NCBI GenBank assembly: GCA_020310875.1
Contig: CM035432.1
Location: 99,970,512 to 100,034,511, forward strand
Reading direction: 5' to 3'
DNA: 64,000 nucleotides
From: Ceratopteris richardii
Lineage: Eukaryota; Streptophyta; Polypodiopsida; Polypodiales; Pteridaceae
Each line of letters opens with the position of its first letter. The stretch's first letter is position 1. The notes under the pieces are model-generated. The model saw only the letters and a program-made list of their open reading frames with translations, did not search any database and was not told the DNA's origin. The position numbers were made by a program, and so were the translations under genes. Positions 52,088 through 63,009 of this stretch are shown piece by piece.

Positions 52088-53090
52088 CATGGCTAAAAGC
52101 AGTGTTGTATTTCATATGTTGTCTATTGAGGATAAGTAAATGCATCATGTATTGGTCGCAAAAGGATTGTGGAATATTGTGTAGGGTGTTGAAAAAAGTC
52201 ACATTACACCTGCGAATATAGGTAATGAAGCTGATACAGATGGCATCGAAGATGGTGATATTCAGTAGATTCCTATTCATGCTATGATTTTCGTTGAACC
52301 TACTGTAGAGCAAATTCATTGGGATGGTAGAGATGCTCAGACACATGCATTGATAGCCTTGTCTATCAAACATGCCATTATTCCTCACATACACTCTTGC
52401 AAAATAGCTAAGGATGCTTGGGATACAATTACCACTTTATACTAGGCAAGGAATGAGGCTCGTGTTGCTTACCTCCAAAAACAGTTGGAGAGTGAGCACA
52501 TGAATGAAGGAGATTCCATGCACATTTTTCTAACAAAGATCAAAGATTTGAAGGAATAGTTGATTTTTGCTCATGAAATCTTGCCTGACAATTCACTTGT
52601 GTAGATTGTTCTGAATGCTCGTCCTGATTCATATCAAAGTTTTGCTTCCACTCTTTGTTTGATGATGAAATGCAATCCATATGCCTTAACATTTGAGGAG
52701 TTAGTCTCTGTTCTATTGCAAGAAGATCAGTCTAGGCAAAACAGGTACATTATGTGTGTTGTAGATCAAGCTTTATTGGCTAGTTAGAAGGCCAAAGGTA
52801 AATAAAGCTCTTCTACTAGTAAGAAAAAATTTGCTAATTCTGCACAATCAAAGAAGGATGATAGAGACGAGAAGAAAATAGAACGGTAGAAATTGTTCTG
52901 CAAGTACTGTAAATCAAATGATCATGTCATAAAGAATTGTCCTAAATTGGTTGCAAAAGAGGCAAAGAAAAAAGAGGTTGCGATGTTTGTTGTAGAGGCC
53001 TCTATATCGAAAACAGAGTCTGCTAATTTAGTGAAGACTAAAGAATGGGTGTTTACTATTGTTTGCAGTTTTGACCCATCTTCTCCTCAA
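52088..53090 (+). pseudogene. Copia gag (family A), second copy
   Basis: Homologous to 14793-15560 and more complete: VEQIHWDGRDAQTHALIALS, CKIAKDAWDTITTLY, ARNEARVAYLQKQLESEHMN, LTFEELVSVLLQEDQSRQN and the zinc knuckle CKYCKSNDHVIKNC. About eight in-frame stops and one N-terminal deletion interrupt it. The frame dissolves at about 53090 into a purine-pyrimidine satellite, so the rest of pol is gone. Confidence 0.9.
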
Positions 53091-53760
53091 AGCATGTATG
53101 AATGTGTATTATGCATGTGTATGCATGTGAAGTGTGATGCATTTATGCATGTGTAGGTATTATATGTATGATGCATGTATGCATGTGTATTATGCATGTG
53201 AAGTGAATGTATACATGTAAAGTATACATAAGTATATGTATATGTATGCATATATGCATGAGTGTATGTATGATGTATGTATGCATGAATGCATGTCCAT
53301 AATTGTGTAATATACGTATACATAGAAGTTGTGTGCATGTATGTTAGAAGTGATTCATGTGCATTTATGTAAATGGTGTGATGTGCATATGCATAAATAT
53401 GGTAGATGAATAAACACATGTGCATAATAGTGTAAGATGCATGTGTATGTGTTTGCATGTATGCATGTATAATTATGAAGTACGCATGTATGCATGAGTG
53501 TATGTATGATGTATGCATGTGTGTATGAGATGTGTGTCCATTTGCATGAGTGCATGTGTAAGAGTGCATGAGTGTATGTGCATAAATGAGGTAGATAAGT
53601 GATATGAATAAGTGTATATGTATGTGTAAAGTATGTGCATATGCCTATATAAAGTAGATGTGTGCATGAGTTAAATATATGTGTAATAATTGTGTGTAAG
53701 CATATGAAATAGATATATTTATATGAGAATGTATGTGAGTGTGTAGTTACATATACATAA
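53091..53760. repeat. TG/CA-rich alternating purine-pyrimidine satellite
   Basis: About 670 bp of degenerate repeats built from TGTATG, TGCATG and GTGTATGA. Open frames on the minus strand are His/Thr/Tyr-rich low-complexity artefacts. It starts inside the Copia gag. Confidence 0.9.
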
Positions 53761-54145
53761 GAGGGTTAATTAACATGTGTTAACATAGGTTTAAATTATG
53801 TTAAATTTTAAGTGTTAGATTTATAAATGAGTATTTTATATTAATATAGACATACTTATGTTATTTTTTCCTAATGATCTACTCTTGAGGATCATTGTGA
53901 AGAAAAACTGATGAGCACTGAAGAGGACTTGAAGAGATTTACGAGATAGAAGCTGCTTTAAATGCCGCTGATCCTAGTTCCATTATATGATCTTTGAATT
54001 ATAAATTTGTGTATTAAGCTTTTGTATAGGAATATCTTCTAAAATCTATATTAGAACTTTTTACAAGCATTTGTATAGGACTAGTTTTGGTTCTAAAGTT
54101 TTAGCACTTCCACTATACAGTTTAATTAATCTCTTATATTGCACT
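53761..54145. other. No recognised feature
   Basis: AT-rich DNA between the satellite and the module array. Confidence 0.4.
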
Positions 54146-55471
54146 TTCTTATGTCTGAAAATATAGCATCTACAAGTAAGTCTGCTACTAAAAATAAAGA
54201 AATAGATAGTTCTTTTATTTTAGGTACTCTTTTACCTGCATCTATTGAAAGTACGTTTACTCAAATTAGTGAAAATGAGATTAGTAACAAATTAAAAGTA
54301 ATAGAAATAGTTAAAGATCAAGTTGTAGATGAAACCTTACATTCTTTAGAATACGATCGTAATTTATCTAGAGTTTTGCCTTTGCTCTCAATTGTGTTAC
54401 TTGAACCAGAAAACAGGGAAGAATTGTTTCCTCCAACCTTACAAAGAAATACTCTTCCACAACGAAAACATCGTAGTTGATCTCATTAAAGATAGAATAA
54501 CTAACGAAGAATTAATTTTACCTTCATATTTAGATGCTATATCTAGGTATAGAACGGCTCTTCCATATGGACCATAGAGACTTACTTTTCATGTTTACGA
54601 ATATATTATCTACAAGTAAGTCTGCTACTAAAAATAAAGAAATAGATAGTTCTTTTATTTTAGGTATATTTTACCTGCACCTATTGAAAGTACGTTTACT
54701 GAAATCTGTGAAAACGAGATTAGTAACGAATTAGAAGTAATAGAAATAGTTAAAGATTGAGTTGTAGATGAAATCTTACATTCTTTAGAATACGATCATA
54801 ATTTATCTAGAGTTTTGCCTTTACTCTCAATTTTCTTACCTGAACCAGAAAATAGGGAAGAATTGTTTCCTCCAACCTTACAAAGAAATACTCTTCCACA
54901 ACAAAAAGAAAATGCCATAGTTGATCTCATTAAAGATAGAATAACTAACAAAGAATTGATTTTACCTTCATATTTAGATGTTATATCTAGGTATAGAAAT
55001 GCACTTCCATACGGACCATAGAGACTTACTTTTCATGTTTACGAATATTGCATCTACAAGTAAGACTTCAACTAAAAAAGAAATAGATAGCTCTTTTATT
55101 TTAGATAGTTTTTACCTGCTCCATTAGAGAATAGTACTACACAAATCAACGAGAGCGAGGATAGTGTAGTTTTAGAAGAAAAAGAAAAAGTTAAAGATCA
55201 TATTGTAATTGAGACATTATACTCTTCATCTTATGCTTATAGATTATCTAGATTTAGAACCTTCTATTCAATTGCTTTCCCTGATCTTGACGAAAGAGAA
55301 ATCCTGTTTCCACCTTACCCTAAAAGGAAAACTCAATCTAAAAACAACGAGGTGGATATTATTAAAAATTGTATTACTGAGGAAGTTTCTAAACATATTA
55401 TTGAAGAAGAACTTATCTTGATAGCATACCAAAATGCTAGAGATGCACTTCCATATGAACCTTAGTTTTTT
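54146..55471 (+). repeat. Three tandem coding-like modules of about 440 bp
   Basis: Units begin near 54146, 54585 and 55030 (offsets 440 and 444). In unit 1 the translation runs STSKSATKNKEIDSSFILGT, SENEISNKLKVIEIVKDQVV, LEPENREELFPPTLQRNTLP and, after a shift, DRITNEELILPSYLDAISRY, ending ALPYGP and a stop. Unit 2 repeats this with frameshifts. Unit 3 is diverged but keeps REILFPPYPKRKTQSKN and EEELILIAYQNARDALPYEP. The third unit stays alignable at protein level in spite of DNA drift, which hints at past selection. Family unknown. It lies just upstream of the primer-site-like sequence of the Gypsy-like element. Confidence 0.75.
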
Positions 55472-56747
55472 AATTTAAACTTAAATAGATTATAAAACTC
55501 TTAGCTATTAACTCCCACACATCGAAAAAACAACCTAGATCCTGAAGCATACAAAGTAACACTCAGCGTGTAGTCACATAGTGAGGTTAGCGTGAATCTG
55601 TTTGGATGAGCCGCTGCCTCCTTTCACACCCCTAGATGACATTGGTGAACCCGACGTGAAACATGACGCTAGTGTGCTTAGGATTTTTAGTTGTTTTTTT
55701 CAGTTTTTAATACAAAAGTTAACCTTTTCTTCTTGTATGTAGGAAAATGAAGGAAGAAGCTACAAAGTAAAGTGAAGATCCTGCTGCTACTCTTTTTCCT
55801 AGGGTGTTGAGGATTGTTCTTATGACCTGAGCACCTCCACGGGAAGAAGGGTTATCTAGCCGGAGGAGCTTCGTCACTTCATCCCTCCCCCCCCTCCCCA
55901 TCAACATACAAGAAGATTAGATATACACAATCACTTTTAGCTTTGTATTTAGGTTTGATTTACTAAAAATAGTTTGTAAGAAAAATAATTCAGGGTGCAC
56001 ATTAGAACCTCTGCATCGAGCAAACTTCAGGTAAGGTGGTTTTTCAAGTTCCTTTATTTTATTACAATCACATCACTGAAAAAGAAGGTTGTTTTTATTT
56101 GCACTAGAAACTAGTCACATTATACTTGCATTTGAAAAGCATTTAAGCATTCTTGCATTAGGAAAGATTAGTTTTGTTTAAGTACTGTAAGCAACTTCAT
56201 ATTAGATCTTAGGATAGCTTTATAAAAGACTTGAAAAGGTTTATTTTATTGCGCGAAAAGAAAAGCTTTATTTTAAACAGAAAGATTGTTTGTTTGCTTC
56301 ACATTTATTTTATTGCACAAAATGAATTTTATTTTATATCACAAAAAGAGTTTTAGGTTCAAGTTCTTTTGATTTAAAGTAGTTTCTTGTATTTCTTTCC
56401 TATTTTATTAAAATCCGAAATCAACTTAAGAAAATATTATTCAAGAAATTAGTAGTAATTTTTGTTTTACCTACTACATTAACAGACCAAAATATCTAAA
56501 TTAATAAAATATATTTAAAACTTATAAAACCTATCTACACATAAACTTGGTTAGAGAAACCTTTGGAATTAAATATTAAAAGGGTTTAAAATTAAAGTAA
56601 ATTCTAAAATTAAAAACTCATAAAGTAAAAGAGAAATCTACTTATAAATTCAAAAGATCAAGTCAAGATATAGTATAAGTTTAGGTTAAAGTAAACAAAT
56701 TGAAAATATATTTAAGAAAAGAAAATAGAAATAGTAAAGCCTAGGAT
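55472..56747 (+). other. Leader of the Gypsy-like element, AT-rich
   Basis: Contains the candidate primer site at 55642 and about 1.1 kb of AT-rich untranslated sequence before the gag-like frame. No other gene seen. Confidence 0.45.
55642..55660 (+). other. Candidate primer-binding site
   Basis: TTGGTGAACCCGACGTGAA follows GATGACA. The TGG start, the CA just before it and the position upstream of gag fit an LTR/primer-site junction. I cannot name the tRNA, and no LTR pair was found to confirm it. Confidence 0.45.
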
Positions 56748-57985
56748 TTGCTAAAGTCATTATTCCTAGCTTTATCATCTAGGGATAGGTTTAGGCAGTT
56801 TAGAGAAAGATTAGAACCTTCCATTAGAGATCTTCTACTCCATTCGAAGCGTTATTGGGAACGCAAGATGGAGGAGATGTTCAAGAATATGATGATTGAG
56901 AAACAAGGAACACGCACAGTACAAGCCATCTTAAGAGAAAAAGGAAAATTTACTGGCTTAAACATTACAGAGTACCTGGATGCCTTTGAAGAGCAAGTGC
57001 AAATCCAAGGTTTTTCTGATGATGTTTTAGTGAAATATTTTGGCCATGTAGTTTCTAGTTCTATCCTAGAAAGTATTCGAATTCATGCTAATAAACCTTG
57101 GGAGGAATTTAGGAAAGAACTACACAAGATGTTTTATCTTGAGGACTTTAGCCAACATAGTCGTGAAGGATTTTTGCGATGGGTAAACTCTTTAAAAAGC
57201 GATGAGCCTTTAACTCATCTTCATGGTGAGTTTATGAGACGATTAGCTTAACTCTCTGAAGAAGATAGAAACGCATTAAATCCGGACCTGATTATACATT
57301 TCCTCTAGATATTAAGTCCTGAGTATAGGACTGAGGTTGAGAGATGAATAGAAAAGCCAGGCAAAAGATATGGCCTGATCGACAATTGGGAAAAAGTGAA
57401 AAGAGAAATAGAGGTTGTTGCTCAAATGAAGCAAAGACAATCAGTTTTGTATGCTAAACCAAATGCTTCTCAACCTAAGGTGATACATGCTGCAAGGCAA
57501 ACTGAGATGCCAATGTCAGCAGCTGCGGCTACGACTCACAATACAATTGTCCCTAAAGCTTCGATAGAATTTCAACTAGACATTTTATGTAAACAGATGG
57601 AAAATGTTATGAATATGGAGGCATCTCTTTCCAAAGAGGTTTCCCAATTGAATAACAAAGTTTATTCCATGAGTTTCAATGAGCGTGGAGCTAGCAGTAG
57701 TGGTAGGGCAAACACCACCCATACAACCGATTATGCCATAGTAGATTCCTCCTCAGCCAGTTTTTCAGCCAGCTCCACCTACTCAATTCCCTGCTCAGCC
57801 AGCTTTTCAAAGGAACACTGAAAGAAAAGGGAGTGGCGGAGAGCGGTGTGTGTGGTGTGATAGCCAGGAACATGCAACTTATGCTTGTGATGAATTAAAG
57901 AGTGCAAAGGAAAATCAATTAGTAGTAGCAATTGATAGAAAAATGTGTGATTTTAGCACGAGTTCCTTTATCTGTCATTTGGGAC
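56748..57985 (+). pseudogene. Gag-like gene of an unusual Gypsy element
   Basis: A nearly continuous frame: FRERLEPSIRDLLLHSKRYW, FTGLNITEYLDAFEEQVQIQ, PWEEFRKELHKMFYLEDFSQ and LDILCKQMENVMNMEASLSK, with three stops between 57249 and 57345. A frame change near 57740 gives a Pro/Gln-rich linker (PQPVFQPAPPTQFPAQPA) and the zinc knuckle CVWCDSQEHATYAC (CX2CX4HX4C). Layout is capsid, linker, nucleocapsid. The capsid text differs from the standard plant gag at 38-39 kb. Confidence 0.72.
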
Positions 57986-59212
57986 AAAGGAGGTATGAAA
58001 AAGTTATATGAAAATTCAACGATCTGTAATGCAACTACCAGTACCTTGGCTGCTAGACTAGAGCAAGCAGATGATATGCCTCTTTCTACACCAAGCCAAA
58101 ATCCTTATTCAATTGAGGCACTGGTAAGGGCTAGAGATGAAATAATGTGTAAAATAACATGGCAGTCTCCTGTTGATCAAGCCTCTGTTTATTCTCACAT
58201 TGCCAATGTTGAGGAAAAACAGAGACGAGATGATATGCAGGATGATATAGACGAGGGAGATAGGAGGGTAACTAGGAGACAGAATTTCACAGGATGAACA
58301 ATAGAAATCTGAAAATGAAAATACTAAAACTGAACAAAAAGATGAACAAAAACAAAGTGAAGAAAAAGGGAAAAAGATGGGAAGAAGAGCTCCACAAGCA
58401 ATAATGATTTTGGAGCTCGAGAAGAAGAACAATGCTAGGGGAATCTTGAATGATATACTTCTAAAAAGTCATGTAACAATGTCTCTTGAACAAGTGTTCT
58501 CAATAGCAAAACTGGGGTTTAAGGATAGTTTTCTTTGACTAAATAGAAGGAGACGTTTTCCATTGCCACAAGATGAAGATATGCAAGATGTGGTGGAGGA
58601 GACTCTAGCTATGAATGATGCAGTAACATTAACTGAGAGTGATAATGATGAAGAAGAAGATTTTACGATTGAGAGCATGAATAGAAATTTTTTAGGACCG
58701 ATTCAGCCTGATGAGGAAATGTTGAAAAGTGAAAGTAAATTCCACACTTTCTTCTGGGCACAAGGCACACAGAGATAAATATTATTTCAAAGAAATTTTA
58801 TGATAAGTTTAGATGGCCAATTGACAAAGAGCATGGCTGGAGGATGAGAACAACCGACAATGGCTCAGGTATTTTATTAGGTGCATGTGCGAATATGCCT
58901 ATAATGATAGGTGCCATTCGAGAAGAGTTTCACTTCTTCGTTCAAGATAATTGTTCGTATGAAGTAATTCTCGGACAGCCATTTATAGCTAAGATGAGAA
59001 TGGAAACAAAAGCAATGAACAACAGGTCAGCGTATGCAAGAATTCGATCCAAATCAGGGATGGATTCTCTGCAAGTCATGACAGTCTGTCCAAATCATTC
59101 TAGAAATAGAAAGAACTTAAGAAGGAACCCCATTGACTCGATCATTCATGTATGTGATGATTCGTCGATTGTGAGAGAATATGGGGCATATTATGACCAA
59201 AATTTTTGCTAA
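57986..59212 (+). pseudogene. Linker and aspartic protease of the Gypsy-like element
   Basis: The linker is highly charged (KQSEEKGKKMGRRAPQA). MSLEQVFSIAKLGFKDSF and an Arg-rich RRRRFP follow, then an acidic stretch (SDNDEEEDFTIESMN). The protease part reads EINIISKKFYDKFRWPIDKE, GWRMRTTDNGSGILLGACAN, VQDNCSYEVILGQPFIAKM and MTVCPNHSRNRKNLRR. The segment that should hold the catalytic DSG/DDG just before EINI is lost or scrambled. From memory, this WPID...W...G.C...V.LGQP arrangement is typical of a Gypsy lineage abundant in fungi. Confidence 0.68.
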
Positions 59213-59664
59213 ACTCCACTATTGAGCAGGACAATAGTGGATATTGTTTTGATGTCTCGCCTAACAATGTACATAAATTCAAAAATTATTTAGTTTGTAC
59301 TCCTACGACTAGCTAACATTATATTACGAAAGAAATCTTACAGAAACATTTAGAAAACAAAATAAAAACTATTTTAGAAAATTAGGATTAATTTTAATTG
59401 ATGAAAAAATATGAGATTATTAGTGAATTCATCCTAGAACATGAAGTTAACATAGAAACCAAATAAAAGACTGTAGAAAAGAAAATAAAGCCTGTAGCTC
59501 AACCCTTACCTAAGGATAGTGGTGATATATTTCGACGAGTATCAGATGACCCTATACTTAGATACTGATCTAAGATAGGTCATACGTTTACAGAGGAAAC
59601 TAAGAAATATATTAAATTCCATGATGAATTTCTTTCGAAAATAGAAAAATATCAGTTTACAAAG

Positions 59665-60594
59665 ATGATCGTATACCATGGTAAAGCATTTTCTTTATTC
59701 TCGCACAAAATAGGATGTGCCGATCCAAAGCTAGTAGCTCTGATGATTATCTTTACTGTACCGCACATTCCTTGGAATCTTCGTCCGATACCAGTCCCAA
59801 AGGCTCATTTACCTGAGCTAATGAGACTGTTAAAGGAGAAGATTGCCATGAGAATCTTGGAACCATCTTCGGCACCATACTCCAATAGGTGGTTCATGGT
59901 ACCAAAAAAGAATGGGAACCTACGCTTTATTCAGGATCTGCAGCCTGTGAATAAAGTCTCTATTAGGAATGTAGGAACAGGTCCTATTGTAGATGCGTTT
60001 GCCGAGGCATTTGCCGGTCATTCCATCTATTCAATGGGAGATCTGTATTCAGGGTATGATCAGTTTCAATTAGTTATTGAGAGTCGTGATGTGACCACAA
60101 TGAAGACTCCATTGGGTTTAGTACACATGTGTACTTTACCACAAGCAGCAACAAATTCTATGGCGCACATGATGAATGCTATGAATCTGGTCTTACATGA
60201 CTTTATCCCAAAAATGACAATGCCTTTTATTGATGACATTCCAATAAAAGGGTGTGTGGAAAAAGAAAAAGATGAGAGTTTAGAGTCATCTGGTTGCAGA
60301 AAGTTTGCTTCTAGCCATATTTTCGATTGTGAGAAGATCTTTCAAAAATTTGAAAAGGTTGGACTAACTTTCTCCTTAGAGAAATCTACTTTCGGTGTTA
60401 ATGAAGTGCTGAAAGTTGGGCATTTATGTAATCATTATGGTCGTAGGCCTTATCCGGCAAATGTTGATGCCATTATTAGGATTTTTGAGAGGTGTCGCAA
60501 TGTTAGTGAAGTAAGGAGATTCTTAGGTGTGTTTTCTATGTCATCTGGATCCCTCACTTTTCTCATGTTGCAAATCCACTTTATGATTTATTAA
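59665..60594 (+). pseudogene. Reverse transcriptase of the Gypsy-like element
   Basis: 309 open codons: VPHIPWNLRPIPVPKAHLPE, RILEPSSAPYSNRWFMVPKK, LRFIQDLQPVNKVSIRN, IYSMGDLYSGYDQFQLVIES (motif A Asp), TTMKTPLGLVHMCTLPQAAT, MTMPFIDDIPIKG (catalytic pair as FIDD rather than YLDD), VGLTFSLEKSTFGVNEVLKV and VSEVRRFLGVFS. Only the end is damaged. The DDIP.KG block and overall order resemble the fungal-type lineage more than the plant Gypsy RT at 36 kb (from memory, not searched). Confidence 0.85.
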
Positions 60595-61390
60595 GAAAAA
60601 GAAAGAAATTCTATTGGACTGATGAGCATACTAGAATGATGAGATGTCTAAAGCAATTGCTTATCAGTGCTCCAATTCTGGAACGTATTGATTACACATG
60701 AAATAAGCATGTAATCCTAACTATTGACACTAGTCCTATTGGTATAGGCTGGGTCATTGGGAAGGATAATGAGAAGAAGCAAAGATACGCAATTCGCTTT
60801 GGAGCAAAAATCCTACATAATACTCAAAGGAATTATCCTCAAATTAAGAGACAATTATGGGGATTAATTATAGCTTCAAAAATAGATAAGGATTAATTTA
60901 TAGGAGCTAATGTAATAGTAGAGACTGACTCTCGTCCGTTAATAGGTTTAATTGCCAATTGTTCATCTCCAGATATAGCTATGTTACGATGATAGCCTTT
61001 ATTAAATTTATTAACCCTGCTTTTGTACATATTGCTGGTAAACATAACACCGTTGTTGATATGCTTTCAAGAGCAAAGTTTGACAATGATAGTGATGCAA
61101 TAGATAAGCATATTAACTTAATTAATTATGAAACATCTCCTTACGTATGAGAGGTTTAGAGAAGATGCATATGAAGGAGAGTGGCGAGATATAGGATACT
61201 ATCTGAGCACGTTTCAGCCTATTCCAAGCTGGTCCTCAAATCGATTCCGGAACATCAAGAAGAAGTCTTTCAACTTCTTCTTGAAAGATGGATATCTTTG
61301 GAGACATGCGAGAGGAAAGGTAAGAAACCTGCAAAGAGTACTAGGCTTAAAAATTTTGAAGCACAAGTTATGCATGAGATGAAGATGAAG
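60595..61390 (+). pseudogene. RNase H and integrase N-terminus of the Gypsy-like element
   Basis: RNase H: FYWTDEHTRMMRCLKQLL, VILTIDTSPIGIGWVIGKDN, IRFGAKILHNTQRNYPQIKR, NVIVETDSRPLIGLIANCSS, AFVHIAGKHNTVVDMLSRAK. Integrase start: YLSTFQPIPSWSSNRFRN then FNFFLKDGYLWRHARGKV. It stops at about 61390 before the zinc-binding HHCC is complete; the integrase core and 3' LTR are not found. A few stops (about 60700, 60895, 60990) break the frame. Confidence 0.78.
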
Positions 61391-61650
61391 AATAATCACG
61401 TGATTTAATTCTAGTTATTCTTTACTATTTATAAAAACATTTCTTTTCATGCATTTCATAATTAGGGTTTTATTCATTTTTTATATAAAGAGGAAATTCT
61501 TGACCTGCGACCCTTAGTAAAAGTAAATTTACTTTATACTAGTGGACTTGTTTATTTTCTGAACCCCTTTAGCAAATGATATCCTAATTCTGACTGTAGC
61601 ATACTTCTAGATCCTCTGCTTTGATTACGGGTTAAGCCTTTCCCCTTAAA
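61391..61650. other. Flank, no gene
   Basis: AT-rich sequence after the truncated integrase. Nothing recognised. Confidence 0.4.
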
Positions 61651-61810
61651 CAACAAAGTTGCGAAGAAAAAAGAAAGAGAAAAATGAGAAAATCAAGCAG
61701 TACATTAATGGCTACTGCAAGATGGGAAAAAGAAAAAGAAAAAAGAAGAAAAGAAAAAAGAATACAAAGAAAAAAGAATACAAAGAAGAAGAAAAAGAAA
61801 AATATGAATC
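61651..61810 (+). repeat. Purine-only low-complexity tract
   Basis: A strand-asymmetric A/G run of about 160 bp (GAAAAAGAAAAAGAAAAAAG and similar). The Lys/Glu-rich frame across it is an artefact. Confidence 0.8.
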
Positions 61811-63009
61811 AGTTGTGATCTCGAAATCACTTTTGAATTACAATACGGGCTATATGAGGCGGAGATTTGCTGCAAAAGAATTAGTTAGATGTATCTTATG
61901 GCGGACATCTAAGAAATAGAAGAAAGAATACTTATATAGATTAAATTTTACTTATGAATAGGGTTAATGGAATGGCACAGACAAGTATTCCAACGCAATG
62001 TGCGTCACAACAACTGTCATACCATCGCAGCTGTGGCAAAACTAGATGCACACCATCACGCCTTTTCAGCTTTTCTGTCCGTGAAACTCGATCGCTGTCT
62101 CAACACAAGAGGTTGAATGCAATCAACTCTTGTTGTGAGTTCCTATCGATCGTTGCTCTTGAAACTCCATCACACCATCGCTGCTCCTTCGTCATCAACA
62201 AGGCCCAAAGTTGGGCGAACAACAACACATCGCCTATCGTCTAGCTCTTGCAAGTGGCCTTGGAATCAATTATGCAGAAGAGCCTCAGCACTAGACAACA
62301 TCGTCTGCGATTCTGCAAGGCACAACTCTGTTGAAGGGCAAGCACTCGAGGGGCGGCTTTCCATAGACGTAAGATCAGAGGAGAGCACGTTCGTTCCGGG
62401 AATCTCCATAGCTCATGGTTGAGGGAGAGAGAGAGAGAGAGAGAGAGCAAAACCATTCTCTGTTATGTATCTATTCAGCAATCCTCCCAGGCTCTAACGC
62501 ATCTCTTACCGCCAATTATCCAAATCTCTGTGAGAAAATAGAGCTAGAGGACTGACAGCCTGACAACGTTGCAGGATAGTGCTAATTGTAGTTTTCTGGC
62601 AGATCGGGGGCAGAAGGATGATAAAAAAATTAACTCGATCCGTTTGCATACTGCTATTTTTGGTGCAGATTGCCAAAAACAATAGATTTTATCCTCTCCT
62701 TATGGATTCTACACAGAGTTGCAGGATCCTTCAACATCACTCATGATGTCACAGCTGTGATCACGCGCATATGATAATAGGCACGACCATCACTGATGGG
62801 TTCATTGCATTTTGACTAGTAATCTAGCTATGATGCATTGCATGTACTAAGCTGACATTCATTTTTTTGTTTTCCTTTCAATGAAGAAGTCAAGTGGATG
62901 ACTTATGCATCGCATGACTTATGAAAGAGTGAACACTTAATTTTATTTGGCCTTTCCCTTCAGAATTCGAGGCACTACAATACATACGAAACTTTATTTA
63001 TTTTAAATC
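61811..63009. other. Unassigned, with GA microsatellite
   Basis: Holds a (GA)n run at about 62424-62448. Frames at 61954-62244 and 62117-62422 are Ser/Arg-rich without domains. A 42-codon frame at 62618-62746 starts MIKKLTRSVCILLFLVQIAK, signal-peptide-like, but has no supporting evidence. Confidence 0.35.

Noticed and set aside
53087..53667. 160-codon His/Thr/Tyr-rich protein in the satellite
   Set aside because: Low-complexity translation of TG/CA repeats, no start context, overlaps similar frames in other phases.
61651..61919. Lys/Glu-rich ORF
   Set aside because: Direct translation of a purine tract.
62618..62746. Small secreted peptide with signal-like N-terminus
   Set aside because: Only 42 codons, no conserved cysteine pattern, no promoter or homologue visible; chance is likely in 64 kb.
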